A stretch of DNA of 64,000 nucleotides from Candidatus Saccharibacteria bacterium oral taxon 488 (GCA_013100805.1 CP040000.1:558001-622000), one strand, 5' to 3'. Counted from the first letter of the stretch, positions 50,834-60,173 are shown. Numbers and translations are program-made. Notes: generated by a model from the letters alone, not told the origin.

Positions 50834-51671
50834 ATCCAACTCCGTACTTATCGCACATTGTCGAACGAATGTTGCGCTGCACATTGGTTCTAGTGTATGT
50901 CGACCCGGTATCGTGTACTTGGACGGCTGCCGTAATCGCCCCGGCGACCAGCACTGCTCCGGTTGCACCCAGCAGGATCAGAGACATTGTCTTAGACGTG
51001 TTACGGCCAGAAATAATCCCCTTGAGCATCCACAACGTCACGCCGATTACCCCTAGTGCCAGGAGATATGGCACAAACTCGGCGAGATATAGCGCACCAT
51101 ACACCCTATCGGCACTGCCCGCACCGATAAATAGTAGTGAACTAATGAGAACTGTTATTATTTTTGCTACAAGCACTATTGCTGGAATTATCAATGCACC
51201 AAATGCGCCGTATGTTACTACTTTATACGCTGTCCGGCTAGTGTAGTTGTCGCGATCCGAGATAGCCCGTGAGACACGACCAAATGTGATGAGCGCAACG
51301 ACTGCAAATAGTGTTGCCAACACACCCGCCATGACGATACCCGTCCCTGGTGTCACCATATTTATTGACAGTATGTCAGCCAACCAGCCACCAATCGAAG
51401 TCGAAGTCGTTGTCGTTGCACCATTAGCCTTCACCCAAGCGCCAAACAACGCCACCAATACCTGCGCAAATAACAACGCCGAAACGACTGTTGATACCAT
51501 CGCCAGCAGATACTCAAATGTCAGCCACTTTGCCTTGCCGCGATTTGGATCAACTGTAGCCTGAGGGTAATACGCCGTTGGCTGCGATGCATACTGTGGA
51601 ACTGGCGGAACATCTGCGTCCTGTACCGGTTGCACCATCTCTGGTGTTGATGCTGTTTTCTTTTGTGTCAT
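50826..51671 (-). CDS. Multi-pass membrane protein, unknown function
   Basis: A 281-residue protein. A polar Pro/Gln/Thr-rich N-terminus (about residues 1-48) is followed by about five or six membrane segments: roughly 52-78, 90-125, 150-178, 190-215 and 225-250. The C-terminal tail has two cysteines (RSTMCDKYGVGCD). It resembles DUF5671-like or small pilus-associated membrane proteins only in outline. Its stop overlaps the GTG start of the prepilin/propeller gene, so the two are probably translated together and may work together at the surface. Confidence 0.72.
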   Translation of the reverse strand: MTQKKTASTPEMVQPVQDADVPPVPQYASQPTAYYPQATVDPNRGKAKWLTFEYLLAMVSTVVSALLFAQVLVALFGAWVKANGATTTTSTSIGGWLADILSINMVTPGTGIVMAGVLATLFAVVALITFGRVSRAISDRDNYTSRTAYKVVTYGAFGALIIPAIVLVAKIITVLISSLLFIGAGSADRVYGALYLAEFVPYLLALGVIGVTLWMLKGIISGRNTSKTMSLILLGATGAVLVAGAITAAVQVHDTGSTYTRTNVQRNIRSTMCDKYGVGCD

Positions 51672-51702
51672 AATTATTACCTCCGCTTATGCTACCCTCA
51701 TT

Positions 51703-53673
51703 CTACATGGTCTGGCGAATTTCTGCAATCAAATCGCGCAGCTGGGCGGCTTTTTCAAATTCTAGATTAGCGCTATGCAGTTCCATTTGACCAGTCAGCT
51801 CCTTGATCAGCGTTGGATATTCATCCTTTGGAATCTTCTTCAAATCAAGCTTTGGCTTTTTGTCGGATTCCTTTTGCGGGATGATAGAACGCAGACCATC
51901 GTCAATCTTCTTCTGGATAGTTTGCGGCGTGATGCCATGCTCTTCGTTATATTGCTGCTGGATCGCACGCCGACGATTTGTCTCATTAATCGCTCGCCGC
52001 ATACTGTCAGTCACATTATCGCCGTACATCAACACCCGACCGTCCACGTGCCGCGCCGCTCGGCCAATCGTCTGAATCAGCGCCTGCTCACTACGGAGGA
52101 AGCCTTCTTTATCAGCATCCATGATCGCCACTAGACTGACCTCTGGCAAATCCAGCCCCTCGCGCAGCAAATTAATACCAACCAAGACGTCGTACGTCCC
52201 CAGCCGCAGATCTTTGAGAATATCGCCGCGTTCCAGTGTGTCAATTTCACTGTGTAGATACGCCGTTTTTACACCATTGTCAGTCAAGTAGGCGCTCAAA
52301 TCCTCAGCCATGCGCTTGGTCAAGGTGGTTACCAGTACGCGGTGGCCCTTGGCGATGGTCTGGCGAATCTCCTCCATCAAATCATCAACCTGCCCTTCAG
52401 TCGGCCGCACTTCAATTGGCGGATCAAGCAGCCCCGTCGGCCGAATCAACTGCTCAGCCGGCTTTGGCGAATGAGCCAGTTCGTAGTCGCCCGGCGTAGC
52501 GGACACATAAATCGCCTGATGAATATGCTGATCAAATTCATCAAACCTCAGCGGGCGGTTATCCAGCGCACTCGGCAAACGAAACCCGTGCTCCACCAGC
52601 ACTTCCTTACGCGCCCGGTCGCCGTTATACATACCGCGGACTTGCGGCAAGGTCATATGCGATTCATCAACCAGCAGCAGCCAATCGTCCGGAAAATAAT
52701 CAATCAAGGTCGCTGGCTGCTCGCCCGGTTCACGGTCAGTCAGATAGCGCGAATAATTCTCAATACCTTTGACAAAGCCGGTTTCCTTGAGCATTTCTAG
52801 GTCGTATTTGGTGCGCTGAGCTAGGCGCTGTGCCTCCAACAATTTGTCGTGTGATTCAAACCACTTCAGCCGCTCGTCAAATTCTTTTTCGATGCCAACG
52901 ATGGCCTTTTCAATTCGTTCGCGCGGCGTTGAATAGTGACTGGACGGGAAAATCGTCAGGCTAGCTGGCTGATCCAAAATCTCACCCGTCAGCGGATCGA
53001 TTCGCGTTAACCTCTCAATTTCATCGCCAAAAAATTCCACTCGCACCGCCGTGTCCTGCCCAGCTGGGAAAATATCCACCACATCGCCGCGCACCCTGAA
53101 AGTGCCGCGCGCAAAGTCAACATCGTTTCGCTTATACTGAATATCAGTCAGCAGGCGAATAAACTTATCCTGAACCCGCCGCTCACCGACCGTCAATTGA
53201 ATCGCCATATCAGCATACGTCTCTGGCGAACCAATGCCATAAATACAGGACACGCTGGCCACGATGATCACGTCGCGCCGCGTCAACAACGCCGAGGTCG
53301 CCGCATGCCGCAGCCGATCAATTTCGTCATTGATCTTCGAATCTTTCTCAATGTACGTATCGCTACTAGCAATGTAGGCTTCCGGCTGATAATAATCAAA
53401 ATAGCTGACAAAATAATGTACCTCATTATCTGGAAAAAACTCCTTAAACTCAGAAAATAGCTGCGCTGCCAAAGTCTTGTTGTGCGCCAGCACCAACGTC
53501 GGCACATTGGCTCGAGCAATAATATTTGCCATAGTAAAGGTCTTGCCCGAACCGGTCACGCCCAGCAGTGTTTGCTCGCGCTCACCCCGCTCCAAACCGT
53601 TCACCAACTGAGCAATCGCCGTCGGCTGGTCGCCGGTCGGCTGATAGTTGGAGACGAGATTGAAGGCACTCAT
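51703..53673 (-). CDS. uvrB: UvrABC system protein B
   Basis: The damage-verification helicase of nucleotide excision repair, 656 residues. [13 protein letters not shown] (Walker A, about residue 40), [14 protein letters not shown] (the beta-hairpin that grips DNA), [41 protein letters not shown] and IGRAARH are all intact. The C-terminal UVR motif is [26 protein letters not shown] box lies 9 nt before the ATG. It is divergent from the LOG protein gene. Confidence 0.97.
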   Translation of the reverse strand: MSAFNLVSNYQPTGDQPTAIAQLVNGLERGEREQTLLGVTGSGKTFTMANIIARANVPTLVLAHNKTLAAQLFSEFKEFFPDNEVHYFVSYFDYYQPEAYIASSDTYIEKDSKINDEIDRLRHAATSALLTRRDVIIVASVSCIYGIGSPETYADMAIQLTVGERRVQDKFIRLLTDIQYKRNDVDFARGTFRVRGDVVDIFPAGQDTAVRVEFFGDEIERLTRIDPLTGEILDQPASLTIFPSSHYSTPRERIEKAIVGIEKEFDERLKWFESHDKLLEAQRLAQRTKYDLEMLKETGFVKGIENYSRYLTDREPGEQPATLIDYFPDDWLLLVDESHMTLPQVRGMYNGDRARKEVLVEHGFRLPSALDNRPLRFDEFDQHIHQAIYVSATPGDYELAHSPKPAEQLIRPTGLLDPPIEVRPTEGQVDDLMEEIRQTIAKGHRVLVTTLTKRMAEDLSAYLTDNGVKTAYLHSEIDTLERGDILKDLRLGTYDVLVGINLLREGLDLPEVSLVAIMDADKEGFLRSEQALIQTIGRAARHVDGRVLMYGDNVTDSMRRAINETNRRRAIQQQYNEEHGITPQTIQKKIDDGLRSIIPQKESDKKPKLDLKKIPKDEYPTLIKELTGQMELHSANLEFEKAAQLRDLIAEIRQTM

Positions 53674-53682
53674 GTCGTTACT

Positions 53683-53691
53683 ATTGTAGCA
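53683..53691 (-). promoter_or_regulatory. Extended -10 promoter for uvrB
   Basis: Minus-strand TGCTACAAT, 9 nt before the uvrB ATG; the leader would be only about 2-3 nt. Confidence 0.5.
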
Positions 53692-53694
53692 TTA

Positions 53695-53724
53695 TTGACA
53701 AATAACAACTTTTCATGATATAGT
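53695..53724 (+). promoter_or_regulatory. Promoter for the LOG-family gene
   Basis: TTGACA (53695-53700), 18 nt spacer, TATAGT (53719-53724); leader of about 32 nt with an AAAAAGGG run before ATG 53763. Confidence 0.7.
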
Positions 53725-53762
53725 TAACCAGTTATTAGCGATAAAACAAAAAGGGCACTTCA

Positions 53763-54449
53763 ATGACTCCACAACATACATGTATTCCGCGCGATGTGCA
53801 GCTACAGGCGGCGATGTTCCGCCTCGGTAAGATGGAAGATGAAATCCAGAGCGGCTACGAAATTCTCCGGAAATATCAGAAAACAGTAACTATCTTTGGT
53901 TCGGCGCGCACCGACCCGAATAGCGCCTATTACCACGCCGCGAAAGAAACGGCTGAACGGCTAGCCAAACTCGGCTATGCTATTGTTTCTGGTGGTGGAC
54001 ACGGCATCATGGGCGCCGCCAACGAAGGCGCTAATAAGGCCGTCCAAGAGGGAGCGCGAGCTGCTGGCGGCGAGTCGATCGCGTTCAATATCCGCCTGCC
54101 GCATGAACAGGAGGTCAATAAGTATGCTACCGAGGTGTTTGAGTTTCAGCACTTTGCGCCGCGCAAGATCGTCATGACCATGTTTGCTAATGCCTATATT
54201 TATTTCCCAGGCGGCTTCGGTACATTGGATGAACTGGCGGAAATATTGACGCTGATCCAGACTGAAAAAGCCAACCGCGCGCCGGTAATCTTGTTCGACA
54301 CAGCGTTTTGGAGCGATTTGGACGCCTTTTTCCGCAACCATATGTTGGCCGAAGGAGCTATCGTTGAGAAAGACCTGGATATTTACACCATCACTGACAG
54401 CGTCGATGAGATTATTGAGCTAGTACAAGCAAATAAGACCTATTGCTGA
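53763..54449 (+). CDS. LOG-family (TIGR00730) nucleotide phosphoribohydrolase-like protein
   Basis: A 228-residue LOG protein, often mislabelled lysine decarboxylase. VTIFGSARTDPNSAYY, VSGGGHGIMGAANEGA and the PGGFGTLDELAEILTLIQ motif (with the conserved Glu) identify the family. Enzymes of this family release the base from nucleoside 5'-monophosphates, for example cytokinin-type nucleotides. The true substrate here is unknown; salvage of nucleotides is plausible. It has a good sigma70-type promoter of its own. Confidence 0.93.
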   Translation: MTPQHTCIPRDVQLQAAMFRLGKMEDEIQSGYEILRKYQKTVTIFGSARTDPNSAYYHAAKETAERLAKLGYAIVSGGGHGIMGAANEGANKAVQEGARAAGGESIAFNIRLPHEQEVNKYATEVFEFQHFAPRKIVMTMFANAYIYFPGGFGTLDELAEILTLIQTEKANRAPVILFDTAFWSDLDAFFRNHMLAEGAIVEKDLDIYTITDSVDEIIELVQANKTYC

Positions 54450-54466
54450 TCACCTATCGTGTCAAT

Positions 54467-55108
54467 TCAGACTTTTTGGGATTTCGTCAGGGTATTTGCG
54501 TTTTGCTGGGACTTTTTATGAGGTTTTTTACTAGCAGATTTTTTAGATTTTACGGGCACGGCAGCTGACTTGCGGCATTTTGGTTTAGTGTTAGCTACCG
54601 GCAACTGGAACGGTGACGCCGACTTAACTGGCTCACTGACGGCCGAGGCAACATAGCAAATCCCGCCCTCGCAGACGACGCGCTCAACAGTCGGCGTGTG
54701 CGTGCGCGGATGGGCTGAAAAACGACGGGTTATTTCATAGCCAAGCCCGCGCTTACCAGATTCGATACGATGTTGACCGTATGGTAATTGATGATGATAA
54801 TTTTCGACGATATCCACCGGATGAAATGAGATAACCTGCCCGTCAAAATCCATCATCACCCAGTCGCTAGCTCTCGCCCAGGCTGTCTGATCAATCCGCG
54901 GCGCAGCAGCCATTAGCGCCTGATACACTTCTCTGCCCGTCGTGTCCGCCGGATCAAGCCCAAGCGCACGGATAATTGAATGAGCCCGAGCTAAAATCTC
55001 AGTAATCAACCTCACATCGCTATCATCGCCGGCCATTCGTCTGAGCTCGCTCACGGCAACTCGTGTCCGCACTGAATCACCCAATAATTTTGTTAAGTTT
55101 CTTGACAT
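54467..55108 (-). CDS. Unknown protein with a basic C-terminal tail
   Basis: A 213-residue protein without a recognised domain. The first half (about residues 1-70) is helical. A globular middle is seen in ASDWVMMDFDGQVISFHPVDIVENYHHQLPYG, split, and CEGGICYVASAV. The last 50 residues are a Lys/Ser/Pro-rich disordered tail (KSKKSASKKPHKKSQQ) that could bind nucleic acid. It overlaps the PfkB kinase gene by one base (TAATG), so it is probably co-transcribed with the sugar-phosphate genes upstream, though nothing in it suggests metabolism. Confidence 0.65.
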   Translation of the reverse strand: MSRNLTKLLGDSVRTRVAVSELRRMAGDDSDVRLITEILARAHSIIRALGLDPADTTGREVYQALMAAAPRIDQTAWARASDWVMMDFDGQVISFHPVDIVENYHHQLPYGQHRIESGKRGLGYEITRRFSAHPRTHTPTVERVVCEGGICYVASAVSEPVKSASPFQLPVANTKPKCRKSAAVPVKSKKSASKKPHKKSQQNANTLTKSQKV

Positions 55109-56070
55109 TAAAACTCCTTTTCGCTTAGTGGCATGGCATGTAGTCGCGCACCTTGATATAAGATACCGGTTTTAGCACCAATATGATTGACGACCGAGCT
55201 TGAATTTGCGCTGGCAAATACTACTGCGTCCTTCAGCTGGGCGCCATGAGCCCACTGACTCAAAAAGCCACTGGCAAATGCATCACCTGCGCCAGTCCGA
55301 TCAATTGCTGGCACATCCTCGTACATCGCTGCTCTGACAATCGTTACACCATCAGACGCCATCGAGCCATTCACGCCGTCTGTCAGCAACACCACCGGCA
55401 CGAGCTCTTTTGCTCGCCGCACCAGCTGTTCCAGATCATCACCCGGCACTAACTGTTGCATCTCTTCTTTGTTCAGTGCCAATACCTCCACATCATCCAG
55501 CAGTCCCATTAACTTCTCGCGCTGTGCTAGCTCTCGCTTGCCTGGATTAAAGCAAATTTTCATACCAGCTGCTCGCGCCTCACGAAATACCTTATCCAAG
55601 ACCGTCATCTGACCTGCCAGTGTTGATACATACAGCCAATCAGCCTCAATATCCGCCACGGTAAAATCAGCCGTGTGATAATGCGTTGATGCGCCGCGAT
55701 ACGTCAAAATTGTCCGTTCACCGTTTGGCGCCAACAATAGCACCGAGTAGCCCGTATTGTATTTTTGGGAAAATCGAACATATCGCGTATCAACATTCTC
55801 GGCGTCCAGATCGTCCAACACCGCTTGACCAGCCGGATCGCGGCCGACAACGCCCAAAAACATCACTTCGTGGCCCTGCCTGGCAAAGGTTACAGCGGCA
55901 TTCGTCGCACCACCACCCGTCGAAAAATGGATCTGGTTGACGTCGGCCTTGGCACCAAGTTCTAGCTTAGCAAAACAACGTTCTGGACTATCGCACACCG
56001 GAGCCAAGGCGTCTGACTGGCTTAAAAAAACATCCTGCACACCAGCGCCGACGGTAATAATTTTTGCCAC
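55108..56070 (-). CDS. PfkB-family carbohydrate kinase
   Basis: A 320-residue ribokinase-fold sugar kinase. STGGGATNAAVTFARQG (the substrate-side Gly-Gly motif) stands near residue 50, and the catalytic DRTGAGDAFASGFL (anion hole and Asp base) near residue 265. The N-terminal stretch has a small insertion, SPERCFAKLELGAKADV. The sugar cannot be read from the sequence. Tight coupling to a class II fructose-bisphosphate aldolase (start/stop overlap at 56070) makes fructose 6-phosphate or a pentose likely substrates. Confidence 0.88.
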   Translation of the reverse strand: MAKIITVGAGVQDVFLSQSDALAPVCDSPERCFAKLELGAKADVNQIHFSTGGGATNAAVTFARQGHEVMFLGVVGRDPAGQAVLDDLDAENVDTRYVRFSQKYNTGYSVLLLAPNGERTILTYRGASTHYHTADFTVADIEADWLYVSTLAGQMTVLDKVFREARAAGMKICFNPGKRELAQREKLMGLLDDVEVLALNKEEMQQLVPGDDLEQLVRRAKELVPVVLLTDGVNGSMASDGVTIVRAAMYEDVPAIDRTGAGDAFASGFLSQWAHGAQLKDAVVFASANSSSVVNHIGAKTGILYQGARLHAMPLSEKEF

Positions 56071-56981
56071 TACACCACTGCCTTTCCGGCTGAGCCAAAG
56101 GCCTGAATTTTCGCCTCAACTACTTCCTGAACGGCTACGTACACCGGTGGCATCAGCTTAACGATGGCATATTCATTTGGATTTTCACGCAAGGTTTTTT
56201 CCAGTGTGGTGCGGAAAGCGTAGCGCATGTCGGAGTTGATGTTGATTTTGGAGACGCCAATTTTTGCTGCATCCTTAAAATAATGCAGCGGCGTGCCTGA
56301 TCCGCCATGAAGCGAAATCTGACAGTGCAGCGCCTCGCGGATACGCGCTAATAATTCCAAATCCAAAACTTTCGGCACTGGATACAACCCATGCAAATTG
56401 CCAATCGCCGCTGCAAAAGTGTCAATTCCCGTCGCCTCTACGAAATCACGCGCGCCCTCTGGCGTGGAAAAGGTTTTCTTAATTTCTTCATAGTCAATCG
56501 CCTCGGTATGGACATTTGACGAACCCCAAAAATAATGCGGCTCGGCTTCCACCAACGCGCCAGTGAACTTGGCGTACTCGACAACTTCGCGGGTTTTGGC
56601 GATGATTTCCTCATCCGAGGCATCATGATTTGCCTGGGAAATATCAATATGCACAAACTCATAACCCGCGTCAATCGCCCGCTTGCAGCCCTCCACCGTT
56701 GGCCCGTGATCCAAGTTCAAATACATCTCGATGCCATATTCAGCCTTATAATTATCCACCAGATCGCGCACGTTCTCCAGCCCCATAGCCTTCACCTCGG
56801 CGTCTGATACTTCCACCAGCACTGGCGATTGGAGCTTCTGTGCCGCTCGTGCCACCGCGATTAGCGTTTCTTGATTATCAATATTAAACGCCCCGACCGC
56901 AAAATGTTGCGCCCGTGTCCGCTGCATCAAATGGCGCGCATGCGTGGTATTGCGCCGAATGTCAGAAATTGTCAGTCCCAT
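56070..56981 (-). CDS. fba: Class II (ketose-bisphosphate) aldolase
   Basis: A zinc-dependent aldolase, 303 residues, most likely acting on fructose 1,6-bisphosphate. HFAVGAFNIDNQETL opens the barrel. LNLDHGPTVE carries a zinc His, FVHIDISQA and VEAEPHYFWG carry further ligands, and ISLHGGSGTPLHYFKDA is the phosphate loop with the third zinc His. IGNLHGLYPVPKVLD is typical. It is followed by the PfkB kinase. Its promoter is an extended -10 at 57014-57022, with an AAGGG site in the 30-nt leader. Confidence 0.93.
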   Translation of the reverse strand: MGLTISDIRRNTTHARHLMQRTRAQHFAVGAFNIDNQETLIAVARAAQKLQSPVLVEVSDAEVKAMGLENVRDLVDNYKAEYGIEMYLNLDHGPTVEGCKRAIDAGYEFVHIDISQANHDASDEEIIAKTREVVEYAKFTGALVEAEPHYFWGSSNVHTEAIDYEEIKKTFSTPEGARDFVEATGIDTFAAAIGNLHGLYPVPKVLDLELLARIREALHCQISLHGGSGTPLHYFKDAAKIGVSKININSDMRYAFRTTLEKTLRENPNEYAIVKLMPPVYVAVQEVVEAKIQAFGSAGKAVV

Positions 56982-57013
56982 ATACCCTTTTATCCCTTAT
57001 GCTACTTATGGTT

Positions 57014-57022
57014 ATTATAGCA
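57014..57022 (-). promoter_or_regulatory. Extended -10 promoter for the aldolase-PfkB operon
   Basis: Minus-strand TGCTATAAT, about 32 nt before the aldolase ATG; leader contains AAGGG. Confidence 0.55.
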
Positions 57023-57035
57023 GCGGTGACGGAAA

Positions 57036-57249
57036 ATGAAAAGAGGCGAAGGGGTTTTACGATTTATTTTTGTACGGTTTTCGTCAAAATGCTGGTCTTA
57101 TCTTTTGGCTCATCATGGGGTCAATCCTCATGAGGGAACTTGGTATTTTTACTTATGCAGCAGCATGGGAGATCGCGACACTCGTGACAATTTCCTGTAT
57201 AGCTGTGGACGCTCGAGAAATTCCCTGGCGTCTGCGCCAGCCTAAATAA
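57036..57249 (+). pseudogene. Possible small membrane protein, apparently frameshifted
   Basis: Between the divergent aldolase and transketolase genes one plus-strand frame reads GFYDLFLYGFRQNAGLIFWL, then IMGSILMRELGIFTYAAAWE and ends DAREIPWRLRQPK at TAA 57247-57249. Composition and hydrophobic pattern look like a genuine two-helix small membrane protein. The frame has no proper start: the ATG at 57036 is out of frame by the length of one A in an AAAA run. Removing one A would give MKEAKGFYDLF. It overlaps the transketolase stop by 8 nt. The case rests on sequence character only, so it is tentative. Confidence 0.4.
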
Positions 57250-58204
57250 ATGATAGGTTATCTTTTACGTGCCGGACAACTGCTTCGACATCTAGTCCAT
57301 GCTTTTGCCATAATTCAGCTACCGAGCCGCTTTCACCGAACTGGTCGCGGACGCCGATACGCTTTATTTTGACTGGCAATTTCTCGCCGAGTACTTCCGC
57401 CACCGCGCTGCCAAATCCGCCGGCAATTTGCCCTTCTTCTGCCGTCACCACACGGCCGCATTTTTGGGCGGCAGCAACGACCGCTGCTTCGTCTAACGGT
57501 TTGATAGTGCTAAAATGCACAACTTCTGCCTGAACGCCGGCGTGCGCCAATTGTTCTGACGCCATGAGGAGTTGATATGTCATCGTACCAGTACCGAGTA
57601 GCGCCACATCAGTGCCTTGGCGCAGTACGGACGCTCGGCCGATAGCCACCTCACCATCCAAAAACAGCGGCATGTCAGCTCGCGGCAACCGCACATAATT
57701 TGGCCGCGAATCAGCCGCCATCACCGTCGCCATTATTTCGGCTTCGTAGGCATCGCCCGGGGCCAAGACCACCATGTTTGGCAAACTCCGCATCAGCGCG
57801 ATATCCTCCAGCATTTGGTGCGTCGCGCCGTCCGCACCGACATTTAGCCCGGCATGCGAGCCGACCAGCTTAACCGGCTGGTTATTCAGGCAAATCGTCG
57901 TCCGAATTTGTTCCCAATTACGCCCCGGACTGAACGCCGCATAACTGGCCGCAAACGGGATATTACCCATGGCTGCTAGTCCTGACGCCACCGTTACCAG
58001 ATTTTGCTCTGCAACACCAACCTCAATGAACCGCGGCGCACCGATTCGCTCGGCAAACTCGCCAAAGCCAACACTTTCTGCCAAGTCGGCGCTTAGCGCC
58101 ACAACTTGACTATTGTTCATTGCCGTATGAACTAGCCCATGGCCAAAACCGAGCCGCATCGACGCGGTATTTCCCGCGCGCCAATCGTCCCGCAATACGC
58201 TCAT
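57242..58204 (-). CDS. Transketolase, C-terminal half (PYR and C domains)
   Basis: The second polypeptide of a split transketolase, about 320 residues from ATG 58204. The PYR domain includes VVALSADLAES, FIEVGVAEQNLVTVASGLA (catalytic Glu), and HAGLNVGADGATHQMLEDIALMRSLPNMVV, split. The C-terminal domain follows from about residue 190 (DVALLGTGTMTYQLL). The ATG overlaps the TGA of the N-terminal half (ATGA). Frames reaching further upstream overlap that gene and have no support. It interconverts sugar phosphates in the non-oxidative pentose phosphate pathway. Confidence 0.93.
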   Translation of the reverse strand: MSVLRDDWRAGNTASMRLGFGHGLVHTAMNNSQVVALSADLAESVGFGEFAERIGAPRFIEVGVAEQNLVTVASGLAAMGNIPFAASYAAFSPGRNWEQIRTTICLNNQPVKLVGSHAGLNVGADGATHQMLEDIALMRSLPNMVVLAPGDAYEAEIMATVMAADSRPNYVRLPRADMPLFLDGEVAIGRASVLRQGTDVALLGTGTMTYQLLMASEQLAHAGVQAEVVHFSTIKPLDEAAVVAAAQKCGRVVTAEEGQIAGGFGSAVAEVLGEKLPVKIKRIGVRDQFGESGSVAELWQKHGLDVEAVVRHVKDNLSFI

Positions 58205-59061
58205 GCGCCTATTACCCCTTCCGACTGTTTCCCGGCCGGTAGATCTAATTGCGCCAGAGCTGCGGCGGCCTGCTCGGCATTTGGCGCCTTGCCGTGCCAC
58301 CGATGATCACCCTCCATAAAATCAACACCGCGCCCGGGCACTGTATGCGCGATGATAATACTCGGCTGCTCGCGTACTGCCTGTGCTTCTTTAATCGCCG
58401 CAATAATTTGTGCCACGTCATGCCCGTCAATTTCCTGTACCTGCCAGCCGAAGCTGCGCCATTTCTCGCCCAAATCATTCAGTGGTATGACTTTTTCTGT
58501 ATCGCCGCCAATTTGAATATTATTACGATCAATGATGGCGATCAGCCGGCCTAATTTATACTTGGCTGCAAACATCGCCGCTTCCCAAATATTACCCTCA
58601 TCAAGTTCACCATCGCCTAAACTACAATATACGAAACGCTCCGAGTTCTGCAAATACTGCAAATGATACGCCATACCGACAGCCTGGCTGAGACCGCAGC
58701 CGAGCGGCCCGCTCGTCGTCTCTAGCCCTGGTAATTTTACCCGCTCCGGATGCCCTTGTAGCCGCGAGCCAAACTGCCGCAAACTCATTAACTCTGATTC
58801 CGATAAAAATCCGCGCATCGCCATCGCTGCGTATAGCAGTGGTGCATAATGGCCGTTACTCATGACGAATAGATCGCGATCAGGCCAATCCGGCTCTTCT
58901 GGACGCAATCTAAGAATCCGAAAATACAGCACGGCCATCACATCAGCAAACCCCAGCGGCCCCGCCACATGACCGCTGCCGGCGGCTGCTACTTGACGAA
59001 TAACCAACTGTCGTAGTTCTCGCGCCTTCTCTTCCAGCCAGCCAATCGTAAGTTCGCTCAT
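58201..59061 (-). CDS. Transketolase, N-terminal half (thiamine diphosphate domain)
   Basis: A 286-residue subunit that binds thiamine diphosphate. GSGHVAGPLGFADVMAVLYF, SNGHYAPLLYAAMAMRGF and TTSGPLGCGLSQAVGMA are typical. The cofactor motif is GDGELDEGNIWEAAMFAAKY through DRNNIQ. HTVPGRGVDFMEG follows. It pairs with the C-terminal half by a 4 nt overlap. It follows rpe by 6 nt, so rpiB, rpe and both transketolase genes form an operon. Confidence 0.94.
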   Translation of the reverse strand: MSELTIGWLEEKARELRQLVIRQVAAAGSGHVAGPLGFADVMAVLYFRILRLRPEEPDWPDRDLFVMSNGHYAPLLYAAMAMRGFLSESELMSLRQFGSRLQGHPERVKLPGLETTSGPLGCGLSQAVGMAYHLQYLQNSERFVYCSLGDGELDEGNIWEAAMFAAKYKLGRLIAIIDRNNIQIGGDTEKVIPLNDLGEKWRSFGWQVQEIDGHDVAQIIAAIKEAQAVREQPSIIIAHTVPGRGVDFMEGDHRWHGKAPNAEQAAAALAQLDLPAGKQSEGVIGA

Positions 59062-59067
59062 AGCAAA

Positions 59068-59718
59068 CTACCCGAGCACACCTGTCTTGCTAATCTCCTG
59101 CTGGAGCTTGGCAAACATTGCCGGTGGATCAGTCGCTTTTTGAATCGTCCCGCCAACATTCAGTACGTTCACACCACCCTGAACAAGGCTATAAGCATTG
59201 TCAACCATCACACCACCATCCCAACCAATTTCAACATTCGGATTAATCATCTTGACGAGCCGAATTTTTTCCAGCTGCATCAGGCTGGCTGTTCCGCCAA
59301 ACTTACCTAGCTCACCGCTGAAAATCAGGACATGCTCTGCCTCTTTGATAAGCTCTTCGACGGTTTGCGGCACCGTTGGTCTCAGTAGTGCTAGTCCAGC
59401 CATGATACCCGAACGCTTAATTTCTTTGAGTGCCCCCAACACGTCACCTTCGGCCTCAGCATGAATGATAATCAAGTGCGGCCTCAGTGCAATTAACTTT
59501 GGTACATACTCATCTAGTTTGTTCACCATAGCGTGAATATCAATCGTCCAACCTTCTGGTGCCCATAATTCTGGGATGCTGACCGTAAAGGTTGGCGCAA
59601 ATTCACCATCAGTCAAATCGATATGCACCCGCTCAGCAAAGCCGGTAATTCTATCGACTTGCTCTTTGTATTGCTGGGCATTTTCTGCCAAAATTGCCGG
59701 GGCGATAACACTACTCAT
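59068..59718 (-). CDS. rpe: Ribulose-phosphate 3-epimerase family protein
   Basis: A 216-residue TIM-barrel epimerase that interconverts ribulose and xylulose 5-phosphates. Metal ligands are visible in HIDLTDGEF (the usual HxDxMDG, here with Thr), IIIHAEAEG, and GWDGGVMVDNA. The phosphate loop is diverged: the common NPGFGGQ is replaced by GELGKFGGTA. The sequence is further from textbook Rpe than its neighbours are from theirs, so a related ketose-phosphate epimerase is possible. Its start overlaps the rpiB stop by 4 nt. Confidence 0.85.
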   Translation of the reverse strand: MSSVIAPAILAENAQQYKEQVDRITGFAERVHIDLTDGEFAPTFTVSIPELWAPEGWTIDIHAMVNKLDEYVPKLIALRPHLIIIHAEAEGDVLGALKEIKRSGIMAGLALLRPTVPQTVEELIKEAEHVLIFSGELGKFGGTASLMQLEKIRLVKMINPNVEIGWDGGVMVDNAYSLVQGGVNVLNVGGTIQKATDPPAMFAKLQQEISKTGVLG

Positions 59719-60167
59719 ACGATCTCATCCAGTTGCGCATTGCGCCGATTATACCGCGGGGCATCCGCGTATGCAGTATTGAGCCACGTTTCAACAATGC
59801 CCTTCCAGGCAGCTTCGTTATCCTCGAGGACCCTAGCCGGCAGACATAATACATTCGAATTATTGTCACGCCGCGTCATCCTCGCCTCATGTGCATCCCA
59901 AATAACACTGGCGCGGATCCCCTTAAAACGATTCGCCGCTATACACATACCCTGACCGCCGCCGCAAATTAAAATTGCCCGTGGATCATCCTCGCCATCA
60001 CCAATCACTCGCAGCGCTGCCGCTGCCGCAAACTGCGGAAAATCGTCATCAGGATTAAGCTCACGGCCGCCGACATCCTCGACCGCGTAGCCACTTTTCG
60101 CCAAATACGCAAATACTTTTTCCTTCAACGCAAACCCGCGATGATCCGAACCAAGATAAATCTTCAT
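59715..60167 (-). CDS. rpiB: Ribose 5-phosphate isomerase B
   Basis: Interconverts ribose and ribulose 5-phosphates, 150 residues. KIYLGSDHRGFALKEKV at the N-terminus, YAVEDVGG, ILICGGGQGMCIAANRFKGIRA (active-site Cys and Gly loop) and DAHEARMTRRDNNSNVLCLPAR are the RpiB pattern. The ATG at 60167 is chosen because it is 6 nt after TATACT; the frame up to 60206 covers the promoter. Predicted leaderless. It heads the rpiB-rpe-transketolase operon. Confidence 0.95.
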   Translation of the reverse strand: MKIYLGSDHRGFALKEKVFAYLAKSGYAVEDVGGRELNPDDDFPQFAAAAALRVIGDGEDDPRAILICGGGQGMCIAANRFKGIRASVIWDAHEARMTRRDNNSNVLCLPARVLEDNEAAWKGIVETWLNTAYADAPRYNRRNAQLDEIV

Positions 60168-60173
60168 GGGTTT

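Noticed and set aside
53763-54449. Annotation of the LOG protein as lysine decarboxylase
   Set aside because: PGGFGTLDE defines the LOG phosphoribohydrolase group; the decarboxylase label is a known misannotation with no pyridoxal-phosphate site here.
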